Part shown: positions 1-8,000 of the stretch, one piece after another
How positions within the stretch are numbered: the first letter of the stretch is position 1
How the letters are laid out: each line of letters starts with the position of its first letter
DNA from: Sphingobacterium thalpophilum
Lineage (GTDB): Bacteria > Bacteroidota > Bacteroidia > Sphingobacteriales > Sphingobacteriaceae
Reading direction: 5' to 3'
Length of the DNA stretch: 64,000 nucleotides
Assembly (NCBI RefSeq): GCF_901482695.1
Contig: NZ_LR590484.1
Span: forward strand, 5,022,001 to 5,086,000
The notes under the pieces: model-generated
Databases searched by the model: none
The model's input: only the letters and a program-made list of their open reading frames with translations
What the model was told of the DNA's origin: nothing
Program-made: the position numbers and the translations under genes

Positions 1-1091
1 TTATCCAGAGACTCTTGAGTAGCGGCTGCCGCACGGCGTCGCATCCTGTCTTCGTAGGCCGCAATGGCATCTTTCAATGTCGCATACCGCGGGTCGCTAA
101 GATGCTCGCTCAGCTCCAGCGCATCGAGCATGGCCATGTTGGCACCTTCTCCTGCAAAGGGAGGCATCACATGTGCCGCATCACCGATCAATGTGAGGCT
201 TGGACTGGTTTCCCAATGCTGATCAAGTGGCATATAGTAAATTGGCCGGGGAATAAACGGAACGTCAGCATGAGCAAACAGTTCCTGCCACAACGGGTTC
301 CAGCCTACGTATTCTCGTTTAAACCACTCCAGCACCTGCGTGCTATCCGAAAAATCGAGTCCACTGGCAACAGCCCAGTTTTCATCGGCCTTAAAACTTG
401 CATAAAATCCCAGTTCGCCATCGCCTTTCTGTCCCATTAATATGTTCTGTTTGTTTCCGAATGCCATGATTTTACCGCCTTTGATCAGGGCGTTGATCTG
501 GGGTGCATTCTCTTTGGCGACATGGCCTTCGAGCATAATCACCCCTGAATACATGGGTTTAATGGCAGTCAGATAAGAACGAATTCTGGAATTCGCGCCA
601 TCGGCAGCGACAACGAGATCCGCGTAGGCAGAGGTACCATTTTTGAAATGCAGCAACCAGCCGTCGCCATGTGGTTCCATGGACAGAAAATGACTATCCC
701 ATACCACTGTATCGGGCCGTAGCGATTCCAGCAGCATGTTTCGCAGAGGGCCACGGTCGATCTCGGGCCGAAAGTGCTCGTGTCCAAAATTTTCTGCCGG
801 TTTGGTGTCATGATCACTGTACAGCAGCTCTGCTTGCGGATTGAGGATGAGCGTCCGGTCTGCTCCGGGGCGGTAAGTCGTCCGGAACACCTGCAGGAGC
901 CCGGCAGCCCGCAAAGCTGCGAGCCCCGAATGCTCATGCATATCGAGGGGTGAGCCCTGGACCCGTGCATGTCGGTTGATATCTCTTTCGTACACGTTGA
1001 CCTCGGCATCCTGCAGCTGCAGAAGCCTCGCGAGGGTAAGGCCGGCGGGACCACCGCCGACAATAGCAATTGATTTGTTGTCTATCAGCAT
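1..1091 (-). CDS. TetX-like FAD-dependent monooxygenase (3' end cut by window edge)
   Basis: The minus frame starting at ATG 1091 is open to the window edge, giving about 363 residues without a stop. The N-terminus has a Rossmann FAD-binding motif (IAIVGGGPAGLTLARLLQ), and near the C-terminus there is the GDAAHVMPPFAGEGANMAM motif that contacts FAD in class A flavoprotein hydroxylases. Spacing and flanking residues resemble the Tet(X) tetracycline-inactivating family (about 388 residues), so only the last 20 or so residues should be missing. Class A monooxygenases use NAD(P)H and O2 to hydroxylate small aromatic or polyketide substrates in the cytoplasm. The substrate cannot be told from sequence, and resistance should not be assumed. 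It lies 25 bases after the AraC gene on the same strand, so the two are probably co-transcribed. Confidence 0.85.
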   Translation of the reverse strand, partial: MLIDNKSIAIVGGGPAGLTLARLLQLQDAEVNVYERDINRHARVQGSPLDMHEHSGLAALRAAGLLQVFRTTYRPGADRTLILNPQAELLYSDHDTKPAENFGHEHFRPEIDRGPLRNMLLESLRPDTVVWDSHFLSMEPHGDGWLLHFKNGTSAYADLVVAADGANSRIRSYLTAIKPMYSGVIMLEGHVAKENAPQINALIKGGKIMAFGNKQNILMGQKGDGELGFYASFKADENWAVASGLDFSDSTQVLEWFKREYVGWNPLWQELFAHADVPFIPRPIYYMPLDQHWETSPSLTLIGDAAHVMPPFAGEGANMAMLDALELSEHLSDPRYATLKDAIAAYEDRMRRRAAAATQESLD

Positions 1092-1116
1092 GTTATTTTA
1101 CATTTACCCTGCAAAA

Positions 1117-1872
1117 TTATGCTCCTTTGAGAACCGATAATAGTACAAATCGGTCGTTTCGGTTTTTGGACAGTTCCTTTGGCGGCACGCCGCAGTATTT
1201 TTTGACTTCCTTGATGAAATGGTTCTGATCGGTGTAATTCAGTTCAGGAAACAGTTTTCCCTGAGCGATATGCGCCAGCGATGCTCTGAAGCGCAAAATC
1301 GTTGTGTAGGTCTTTAAAGATAATCCCAGCTGTTTGGTAAAATAACGGTTGATCTGCCGGCTGCTCCAGCCCACGGCATCGGAGAGCTGCTGCACGCTCA
1401 TTTCTCCTTTGGAAGAATAGATCAGCTCAAATAGCCGGCGCTTCCGATCGTCCACGTCGGCAGGAATCAGGGCGCTGATCTTTTGGGTCGCCTTTGCGCA
1501 GCATCGTTCAAAATCCGCGATATCCCCGGGCTCAAAACCCCAGAATCCGGGCGGCAGCTCACATGCGCTGTTCAGAAATTCTGCCAGCGGCGTCTGCAGG
1601 ATATATTCTACAGCAAGCGGTTTAAAACTGATGACAAAGACGGTCATCCCCGGCGGGATATACCGCTGTTCGGGGTAGGTTTCCAGTCCGATAAGGGTTA
1701 CTTCAAATGGTGCTGCCGGAGAAACTGAAAAAAACAGATCTACGCGGCCGTCGGGGACGACCACCACTTCCTTGGGCTGGTCACCGTCATTACGAAAGGT
1801 GCCCAGATTTTCCACAAAATCAGCAATGCTGCTGTCCGGCTCAATAAAGCGGTAAGAGAATTCGGTAGTCAT
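1117..1872 (-). CDS. AraC-family transcriptional regulator
   Basis: This 251-residue protein has a C-terminal AraC HTH region (around residues 155-245) containing MSVQQLSDAVGWSSRQINRYF, followed by the second-helix segment ending YCGVPPKELSK. The N-terminal 130 residues look like the small cupin-like sensory domain found in short AraC proteins (VVVPDGRVDLFFS). I chose ATG 1872; an upstream TTG at 1878 would add only two residues. It sits between the redox genes and the TetX-like monooxygenase, with gaps of 27 and 25 bases, and could control either. The second HTH subdomain looks slightly shorter than usual between LAHIAQGK and FPELNY. The inducer is unknown. Confidence 0.85.
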   Translation of the reverse strand: MTTEFSYRFIEPDSSIADFVENLGTFRNDGDQPKEVVVVPDGRVDLFFSVSPAAPFEVTLIGLETYPEQRYIPPGMTVFVISFKPLAVEYILQTPLAEFLNSACELPPGFWGFEPGDIADFERCCAKATQKISALIPADVDDRKRRLFELIYSSKGEMSVQQLSDAVGWSSRQINRYFTKQLGLSLKTYTTILRFRASLAHIAQGKLFPELNYTDQNHFIKEVKKYCGVPPKELSKNRNDRFVLLSVLKGA

Positions 1873-1899
1873 GATCAAGACCAGATTTTCGGACGCATC

Positions 1900-2133
1900 C
1901 TATTTGCGTGGTAAAAGATACAGCCAGACAACACAGGCAATAAAGAGTATAAGCGAGGCCACAAAAGTACTGTAAGCTACCTCTGGATGACCTTCGAGCG
2001 CATTGTTGAGCGCCGTATACAGCAGCCAGATCTGTATGAGCAGATTGATCAGCAATACGGCGATCAGCGTGGACATGATCATGTTTTTCTTTTGGGGGTG
2101 GGACTGTTCCTGTCCTCGTCTAAATGTACTCAT
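1900..2133 (-). CDS. Small two-helix membrane protein
   Basis: This is a 77-residue protein with a charged, Gln/Lys-rich N-terminus (about residues 1-17) and two hydrophobic segments, roughly residues 18-42 and 54-73, ending in Leu-Pro-Arg-Lys. It follows the Rieske gene by 12 bases in the same direction, so it is probably translated with the redox complex and could be a small anchoring or assembly subunit. I recall uncharacterised DUF6755-type proteins with this architecture, but I am not certain of that assignment. No catalytic or metal-binding residues are visible. Confidence 0.7.
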   Translation of the reverse strand: MSTFRRGQEQSHPQKKNMIMSTLIAVLLINLLIQIWLLYTALNNALEGHPEVAYSTFVASLILFIACVVWLYLLPRK

Positions 2134-2145
2134 ACGGTTTGATCA

Positions 2146-2631
2146 TTAAGTTTTCTGCACGTAAATATCGTCACCTTCAATGGAAACATCAAGTCTATTG
2201 AGCGGTCTGGGCGGTGGTCCCTGGAGCACCTCGCCGGTCTTGACATCAAACCAGCCATTGTGGCACGGGCATTCTATTTTCATCGTGCCGGGGCGATAAT
2301 ACACCGCACAGGAAAGGTGGGTGCATTTTTGTTCGTACGAATAAAAGTTACCATCTTCGGTGTGGACCAGTATATAGGGGACCGCGCTGTTTTCGAGCAC
2401 AAAAGATTTTGTGCCGCCCACGGGAATATCGCTGGTGCTGCAGATCCGCTGTCGTTTCGAAGCCCTTTCCTTTTTGGTGAAGAAGGCCTTTGCTGCGATG
2501 GCAGCGTTTCCCAGCACCATCCCGCCCGATACCACTGTTAAGATCCGGGCAAAGTCCCGCCGGCTGACCTCGTTTGATTCTGGCCGGCTGATCGGGAAAT
2601 CTCTCTTCCAATGTTTATCTTCATTGCTCAT
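2146..2631 (-). CDS. Rieske [2Fe-2S] protein with Tat-like N-terminus
   Basis: This 161-residue protein starts at ATG 2631; an ORF start 30 bases upstream would crowd the preceding ferredoxin stop. The Rieske cluster motif is complete: C-T-H-L-S-C, then C-P-C-H-N-G-W-F about 15 residues later, so two Cys and two His can hold a 2Fe-2S centre. Near the N-terminus, SRRDFARI followed by a roughly 20-residue hydrophobic stretch resembles a twin-arginine signal anchor, which would put the Rieske domain outside the cytoplasmic membrane as in cytochrome bc1-type Rieske proteins. Its neighbours are a ferredoxin subunit, a molybdopterin oxidoreductase and a membrane cytochrome b, so it should be an electron-transfer subunit of that complex. 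Confidence 0.9.
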   Translation of the reverse strand: MSNEDKHWKRDFPISRPESNEVSRRDFARILTVVSGGMVLGNAAIAAKAFFTKKERASKRQRICSTSDIPVGGTKSFVLENSAVPYILVHTEDGNFYSYEQKCTHLSCAVYYRPGTMKIECPCHNGWFDVKTGEVLQGPPPRPLNRLDVSIEGDDIYVQKT

Positions 2632-2664
2632 AGCAAAAGGGATTAAAATCACATAAACCACTGA

Positions 2665-3231
2665 TTATAGGACACGCAGTTCTGTGCTGCCTTTGGGCAT
2701 CATCAGGTTGACTTTTGTGTTGACCTTTTCCTCTCCAAAGAGAAAGGTATTAATGGGGGTTGAATTGGGACGCTTGGCCTGTATCTCCTCACGCGTACCA
2801 TAGAAGAGGGCACCACTGGGACATACGGTGGCACACATGGGCTTCTTGCCCACACTGGTCCGGTCATAACACATATTGCATTTCATCATCAGGTCGTAGG
2901 ATTCCATCTTTTTGGGCACACCAAAAGGGCAGGCCATCACGCAGTTTGAACAGCCGATGCAGCGCGATGTGTTGGCAGTATGCACCACGCCAAACTCGTC
3001 TTTGCTAATCGCATCAGCAGGGCAGACATTGGCACAGACGGGGTCTTCGCAATGCATGCAAACCTGCACGGTTGTCTGAATGGTGGTACTGCGGTCCACA
3101 TAATTGACATGGATCATGGACTCCTGTCCGTTGGTTTCGCATTCGGCACATGCCGCCTCACAGGCTTTACAGCCGATACAGCGCTGCATGTCGACAAAAA
3201 ATTCTTCCTGTAACTTATAATACTCTGCCAT
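2665..3231 (-). CDS. Four-cluster [4Fe-4S] ferredoxin subunit (DmsB/NrfC-like)
   Basis: This 188-residue protein carries four Cys clusters in the layout of electron-transfer subunits of molybdopterin oxidoreductases: CIGCKACEAAC, CMHCEDPVCANVC, CIGCSNCVMAC and CNMCYDRTSVGKKPMCATVC. Such subunits relay electrons between a membrane quinol oxidase subunit and the molybdenum enzyme. No signal peptide or membrane segment is seen, so it is cytoplasmic or rides with a partner. It is encoded 21 bases after the catalytic subunit and before the Rieske gene. The fourth cluster has the longer C-x2-C-x11-C-x3-C spacing typical of this family. Confidence 0.92.
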   Translation of the reverse strand: MAEYYKLQEEFFVDMQRCIGCKACEAACAECETNGQESMIHVNYVDRSTTIQTTVQVCMHCEDPVCANVCPADAISKDEFGVVHTANTSRCIGCSNCVMACPFGVPKKMESYDLMMKCNMCYDRTSVGKKPMCATVCPSGALFYGTREEIQAKRPNSTPINTFLFGEEKVNTKVNLMMPKGSTELRVL

Positions 3232-3252
3232 AGTCTTTCCGTTTATAGTGAT

Positions 3253-5469
3253 TTAGATACTTTGATAATCCCGTGCGTCATTGCCAATATATGACTGCGT
3301 TCCCAGAGGTTCCAGGCGGCAGGCGCTGACCTTAAACTCAGGGATTTTGGAAATAGGATCCAAAAAACCGCTGGTCAGCTGATTGGCTGACTTTTTCCCC
3401 GGCCAGTGATAGGGGATAAACACTGTATCCTCACGGATGGTCTCCACAATATTGGCCGGAAAAATAGCATCCCCGCGTTTGGTGACTACACGTACGTCTT
3501 CATGCTGACTGATCCCCATTGTGTGGGCCAGCACGGGATGTATCTCCAGAAAGGGCTGCGCAAACTGTTTGACCAGCTTGCCGATGCGTCGCGTCTGTGT
3601 ACCACTGAGATATTGTGAAACCACGCGGCCTGTGGTCAGTATGACCGGAAATTCGGCGTCCGTCGGATCCATGCTGGGATGGTATTGCACCGGATTGAAG
3701 TGCGCCCTTCCATCAGGTGTCTTGAATTTGCGGTCCTCCCAGAGCCGTGGTGTGCCGGGATGATCCAGGTCTGGACAGGGCCAGAAGACCCCCATGTTCC
3801 GTTCTATTTTCTCGTAGGTGATGCCGTAATAGTCGGCTGTACCGCCTTTAGAAGCTATACGGAGCTCGTTAAAGATCGCTTCGCTGCTGGCATAGGAGAA
3901 TTTGTCGCCTGCACCGAGGCGTCGGGCGATCTCCTGTATAATTTCCGAATCGGGCCGTGCGCCGACGGGTGGGTCGACGACTTTCCGGATCCGCACCACA
4001 CGCCCTTCGGCAGTCGTCACGGTACCGTCCTCTTCTTCGTGCAGGGAGCCGGGAAGGATAATGTCACAGTGGCGGATGGTTTCGCTCATAAAAAAATCGA
4101 TACCCACGTAAAATTCCAGTTTTTCAAGTGCGGCGCGCACATAATTGTTATTGGGCAGCGACACCAGCGGATTAAAACAGATGGACAGGAGTCCTTTTAT
4201 TTCATCGCGGTGAATCGCTTCGATAATCTCGTATGCAGTGAGCCCCTTGCCCGGAAGGTCTTTTTCATCTATTCCCCAGACCTCAGCGATATACTGGCGG
4301 TGTTCGGGATTTTCAATGTCGCGATTACCGGGCAGCTGATCACATTTATGGCCATGTTCGCGTCCGCCCTGTCCATTACCCTGCCCGGTAATGGTGCCAT
4401 AACCGCAGTAGGGGCGTCCGATCCGGCCCGAAGCCAGTACGATATTGATGCAGCTCAGCACATTTTCGACCCCCTTGGTATGGTGTTCGATACCGCGGGC
4501 ATGCAATAGAAAGGAGGTGGAAGCTTTGCCCCAGAGCTTTGCAGCGGCTTCTATTTTTTCCTTTTTTGCACCGGTGACTTCTTCGGCCCATTCGAGGCTA
4601 TAGTCCCTGACCGCCGCGATAGCATCCTCAAATCCGGAAGTATGGTTGGCAATAAACTCGTGGTCCAGCATATCGTGCTGAACCATATAGTTAAGAATCG
4701 CGCCAAACAGTGCCGAGTCGGTTCCCGGTCTGATATCTAGATGGATATCTGCTGTGCGCGCCAGGGGTATCTGCCGCGGATCGACCACAATGATCTTGGC
4801 ACCGTTGTCACGGGCCTGCCACAGCCAATAGGTCAGTGTAGGAAACGTTTCGGAGACATTGGCGCCTGTAACGATGATCACCTCAGCATGGGCAAGATCC
4901 GTATAGTTGTTGGACGTACGGTCAAGGCCAAACGCCTTCTTGTTGCCAGCACCCGCCGATACCATGCATAGACGGCCATTGTAATCCAGATTTTTGGTTT
5001 TTAAAGCGACACGGGCAAACTTGCCCATCATGTAGGATTTCTCGTTGGTCAGGGATACGCCCGAAAGAACAGCAAAGGCATCATGGCCATACTTCTCCTG
5101 AATCCGTTTGATTTCGGATACGGTTCTGTCCATGGCCTCGTCCCATGCGACCGGCAGATATCCCTTTCCGGGGGTATTGACCAGAGGACTGGTCAGCCGG
5201 TCGGGATGATTGTCCTGTAAATAACGTTGCACGCCCTTGGGACATAACCTTCCCTCATTGAAAGGAAACTCCATCCAAGGTTCAAATCCAACCACTTTAT
5301 TATTTTTGGCCAGCAACTTTATCCCGCATTGCATACCACAGAAGCAGCAGTGGGTTTCGACAATTCTATCCGGCTCGTCTCTGCCCGGAGTACCCTCAGG
5401 ATCTGGAAAATGTAAGTGCGGACCAAACTGCGCAATGATCTGTTCTACGGGTATGGGTAATTTTGCCAT
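3253..5469 (-). CDS. Molybdopterin oxidoreductase, assimilatory nitrate reductase-like catalytic subunit
   Basis: This 738-residue protein holds an N-terminal [4Fe-4S] site (Cys41, Cys44, Cys48, Cys76), a likely molybdenum ligand Cys168 in NGRLCMVSAG, and a C-terminal molybdopterin-dinucleotide domain (from about residue 610). The segment GTITGQGNGQGGREHG is characteristic of NasA/NarB assimilatory nitrate reductases, so reduction of nitrate to nitrite is the best guess; formate dehydrogenase-type activity cannot be excluded. There is no twin-arginine leader, so the enzyme should be cytoplasmic. NasA-type enzymes usually work without a dedicated membrane partner, but here a cytochrome b-like protein, a four-cluster ferredoxin and a Rieske protein are encoded in the same tight run. 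Confidence 0.88.
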   Translation of the reverse strand: MAKLPIPVEQIIAQFGPHLHFPDPEGTPGRDEPDRIVETHCCFCGMQCGIKLLAKNNKVVGFEPWMEFPFNEGRLCPKGVQRYLQDNHPDRLTSPLVNTPGKGYLPVAWDEAMDRTVSEIKRIQEKYGHDAFAVLSGVSLTNEKSYMMGKFARVALKTKNLDYNGRLCMVSAGAGNKKAFGLDRTSNNYTDLAHAEVIIVTGANVSETFPTLTYWLWQARDNGAKIIVVDPRQIPLARTADIHLDIRPGTDSALFGAILNYMVQHDMLDHEFIANHTSGFEDAIAAVRDYSLEWAEEVTGAKKEKIEAAAKLWGKASTSFLLHARGIEHHTKGVENVLSCINIVLASGRIGRPYCGYGTITGQGNGQGGREHGHKCDQLPGNRDIENPEHRQYIAEVWGIDEKDLPGKGLTAYEIIEAIHRDEIKGLLSICFNPLVSLPNNNYVRAALEKLEFYVGIDFFMSETIRHCDIILPGSLHEEEDGTVTTAEGRVVRIRKVVDPPVGARPDSEIIQEIARRLGAGDKFSYASSEAIFNELRIASKGGTADYYGITYEKIERNMGVFWPCPDLDHPGTPRLWEDRKFKTPDGRAHFNPVQYHPSMDPTDAEFPVILTTGRVVSQYLSGTQTRRIGKLVKQFAQPFLEIHPVLAHTMGISQHEDVRVVTKRGDAIFPANIVETIREDTVFIPYHWPGKKSANQLTSGFLDPISKIPEFKVSACRLEPLGTQSYIGNDARDYQSI

Positions 5470-5501
5470 TTAATTCTTTTATTTAAGGTACCAACTACAG
5501 A

Positions 5502-6566
5502 TTATCCAAAAAATTCACCGGCTTCTTTGCGGGCTTTATAATGCGCGATGGCGAGAAGATCCCGCTTTCCTTCGGGACTATAATCCAGGATAGAGTCTCC
5601 CTCAGCATTATCAAGGTTGAAACCCGTCTGTTTTGTGATTTTTTTGAGATCTTCGACATGCAATTTTGTTGTATACTCCTTGCCGGTAAACTTGCAGTGC
5701 TGCATGCCCTTTTTACGTCCGGCTTCCTTATAGATATGAGCACCAATCTGGGCCGGGCGCTGGATGATATGGAAAAACTTTCCGAAAGGCATCCAGACGA
5801 GAAAGACGATCACAAAAAAAGCATGGGTAACGGCCATAAATTCGTAAGCCTTTCCATGCATAAATTCATAATCCAAAGTCAGCCCCAGACCCGTCAAAGA
5901 AACGAGAATCAGCAGCAGCAGGGGCAGGATATCGCCTTCAAAAGTCTGCGTGGCAATCAGTCCCGGATCCTTTAACCGTTTTTGCAGAAAATAAGTGGCT
6001 CCGATGATCACCAGAATCGAGCACCAGTTGAGCGCCCCGAAGGTCAGGAAGCCCATGACTGACTTTACCGGAAAATTCATCACGGCAAATCCAAAGAAGT
6101 GCGCGGTATAAATTTTGGGTGCAGCGGGATCCAAACCTGACGCGGGGACAAGTGTAAAATGTATCCAGCCAAAGGTAAGAGGGATCGTGATACAAAAGGC
6201 TAAAATACAGCCGATGGCTATCATCAGATGGGCAAAGCCTCGGGACTGGCCTCTACGGATAATAAAGCGCTGAAAAACGATGTTCTGTACAAAATCTTTG
6301 ACCGTGTATCCCAAAAAACGGAGTCCTTCCGCCGAAAACAGGATCTTTAGGCTGCTCTTGAAATAAACACGGGTGGGGGGACGCTGTATCCAGACGGTGT
6401 AACGATAGACAATTCCAAAAACGGCAAACAGTGTACCGAATAGATAGGCTACCAGAGCTGCATCAAAATTCTGCAGCCTGCGCGATCCAACCAGGATCAT
6501 CCCGAGCGTCAAAAGGGTCGCAGCACTGGCTATAACAAAGGCTTTTAGGTCTACAAGCTTCAACAT
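5502..6566 (-). CDS. NarI/HdrE-like membrane cytochrome b subunit
   Basis: The 354-residue protein has about six hydrophobic helices (near residues 10-30, 38-60, 125-150, 175-205, 220-240, 250-275) and a soluble C-terminal tail of about 80 residues. His residues lie inside or at the ends of helices (RGFAHLMIAIG, GWIHF, THAFFVIVF, GKFFHIIQ), as expected for b-type haem ligands in the nitrate reductase gamma family. It would pass electrons between the quinone pool and the ferredoxin and molybdenum subunits encoded immediately downstream. Similar proteins are, as I recall, sometimes labelled MFS transporters in Bacteroidota genomes, but the His pattern and helix count argue against transport. 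Haem binding is inferred. Confidence 0.7.
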   Translation of the reverse strand: MLKLVDLKAFVIASAATLLTLGMILVGSRRLQNFDAALVAYLFGTLFAVFGIVYRYTVWIQRPPTRVYFKSSLKILFSAEGLRFLGYTVKDFVQNIVFQRFIIRRGQSRGFAHLMIAIGCILAFCITIPLTFGWIHFTLVPASGLDPAAPKIYTAHFFGFAVMNFPVKSVMGFLTFGALNWCSILVIIGATYFLQKRLKDPGLIATQTFEGDILPLLLLILVSLTGLGLTLDYEFMHGKAYEFMAVTHAFFVIVFLVWMPFGKFFHIIQRPAQIGAHIYKEAGRKKGMQHCKFTGKEYTTKLHVEDLKKITKQTGFNLDNAEGDSILDYSPEGKRDLLAIAHYKARKEAGEFFG

Positions 6567-6629
6567 AGAAATCTATTAGTCTATTTTTATAACAGTAGAG
6601 ATTTTAAATTGTTTGCTCAGTATAATCAG

Positions 6630-7682
6630 CTAAACTTTACGGCTCAAAAATACCTTCAACAGCTGTCTGACAAAGCCAGTCATCACGGCGGTCCAGGCAA
6701 ATAGGGCGAGGTAGATGAAACCATTGGGGATAAATTTCAGAAAGGCAATATCAAGGGCTTCACTGAGCCGGAAAGTACTGACGACATACATGCCCAGCGG
6801 GAATACCATCGCCCAGTAGGTGGGGTCATAACCGGCGGCCGTTGTAGGCACCTTCACTTTTTTGACAATATGCCGCCAGGCTCCCAATAGGACCAACAAA
6901 GGGATCCACCAGGTGCCGGCAGCCCAGAATAACAGCACAAACCCTTTTAAAAACGGCCGGATTTCGACCAGGAAAGTAAATTGCTTTTCATGGAGGATCA
7001 GCATGGATCCGGCAAGCGTGGATATGGCTGTGGCCCCCATATTGATCCAGTATGGAGCACCAAGTTCCATCGCGTTTAAGGGGAAGAAGGAAATCCGGTA
7101 AATGATCAGAGACATCAGATACAAATAGAAGATACAACCCACAGAAAATAGACAGGCGGCAATGAACAGGTAGATCTCAGCAGCGTCGCCCAGACCATCC
7201 GACACAAAAGAGATCAGTACAGATATGGCCTGAATGGAAACGATAATGACAAGCCAGGTCCCGTTGATGCCTTCTTTCAACGGTTTTTTATCATCCGTCA
7301 CCGTCAGATTGTAGAAAAAACCGTAAATCGTAAAAGCCCATATCACGGCAGCCAGAATCAGCAATGCCGTAGCCAGGCCGCTCATGCCTTCAAAAAGGAT
7401 AACCTGGTTGCCCATAATGCACAAAGCCGCGATAAGCGTAAAAAATCCGGGTCCGCGTTGATAATTTTTGAAATCCGCTACCATATCGGGCCAGTAACGG
7501 ATCATCCGATAGAGATTGGCGGCAAATAATGTGAGTAAAAACAGGATATTGAGATAAAAAAGTACCCTGCCGAGGACGGAAAATCCTTCCAGAAGACAGG
7601 CAATGGAAATAATTCCTGTGGCCATGACCATGGCAAAGTACCCCGGCAGCAGGACTTTGATCCGTTTTTGAAGTGCATTCAT
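6630..7682 (-). CDS. TDT/SLAC1-family anion channel or transporter
   Basis: The 350-residue protein is almost wholly hydrophobic, with about ten predicted helices, and begins with the family-typical stretch LLPGYFAMVMATGIISIA. The tellurite-resistance/dicarboxylate transporter family includes TehA, Mae1 and the plant SLAC1 anion channels, several of which conduct nitrate and chloride. It is the first gene of a minus-strand series leading into the nitrate-reductase-like genes (63-base gap), which suggests nitrate uptake or nitrite efflux. That role is inferred from context only. The start is ATG 7682, and a 318-base non-coding region lies upstream. Confidence 0.85.
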   Translation of the reverse strand: MNALQKRIKVLLPGYFAMVMATGIISIACLLEGFSVLGRVLFYLNILFLLTLFAANLYRMIRYWPDMVADFKNYQRGPGFFTLIAALCIMGNQVILFEGMSGLATALLILAAVIWAFTIYGFFYNLTVTDDKKPLKEGINGTWLVIIVSIQAISVLISFVSDGLGDAAEIYLFIAACLFSVGCIFYLYLMSLIIYRISFFPLNAMELGAPYWINMGATAISTLAGSMLILHEKQFTFLVEIRPFLKGFVLLFWAAGTWWIPLLVLLGAWRHIVKKVKVPTTAAGYDPTYWAMVFPLGMYVVSTFRLSEALDIAFLKFIPNGFIYLALFAWTAVMTGFVRQLLKVFLSRKV

Positions 7683-8000
7683 CGGCTTATATGGTTTTCT
7701 GCATATTGTTAAGCCTTGGCTGTATCACATTCGATGCGACCAAAGACGTTGATAGCTTAACAATCAAAAGCACTGCTGTGTTTTAGCGGAGAGACATTAG
7801 TTGACACAAGGCTGCTGCTGGGCGCATCAGCTAGCCTGGTCTGACGCTTAGAACCAGTTATCCTGCAATACTGGCAGAAAAGGAAATGGAAACGGAGCAC
7901 AGGTCTGAAGCTAAAAACTGGTATCCTGCTGCGCCTGAGAGCGAATAGGATAAGTGATTTATAATCAGTTAGACCAGTGGATGATCCTCAGGGCGGCAGT
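7683..8000. other. Intergenic region with inverted and imperfect direct repeats
   Basis: No convincing gene is visible in these 318 bases upstream of the TDT gene. Two structures stand out. A perfect 10-base inverted repeat, ATTGTTAAGC at 7705-7714 and GCTTAACAAT at 7755-7764, is separated by 40 bases. An imperfect direct repeat of about 32 bases lies near 7831-7864 and 7894-7925; both copies contain GGTCTGA, a gct(t/a)a..a core and end in ATCCTGC. They could be regulator-binding sites or part of a structured leader for the downstream operon. No known riboswitch consensus was recognised. Confidence 0.45.

Noticed and set aside
569..1069. 166-codon open frame on the minus strand
   Set aside because: It is out of frame with the TetX-like monooxygenase on the same strand, whose FAD motifs are clear, and has a Cys/Pro/Arg-rich composition typical of a shadow frame.
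3679..4509. 276-codon open frame on the plus strand
   Set aside because: It is antisense to the molybdopterin oxidoreductase gene, which has complete metal-site motifs. No family features in the antisense protein.
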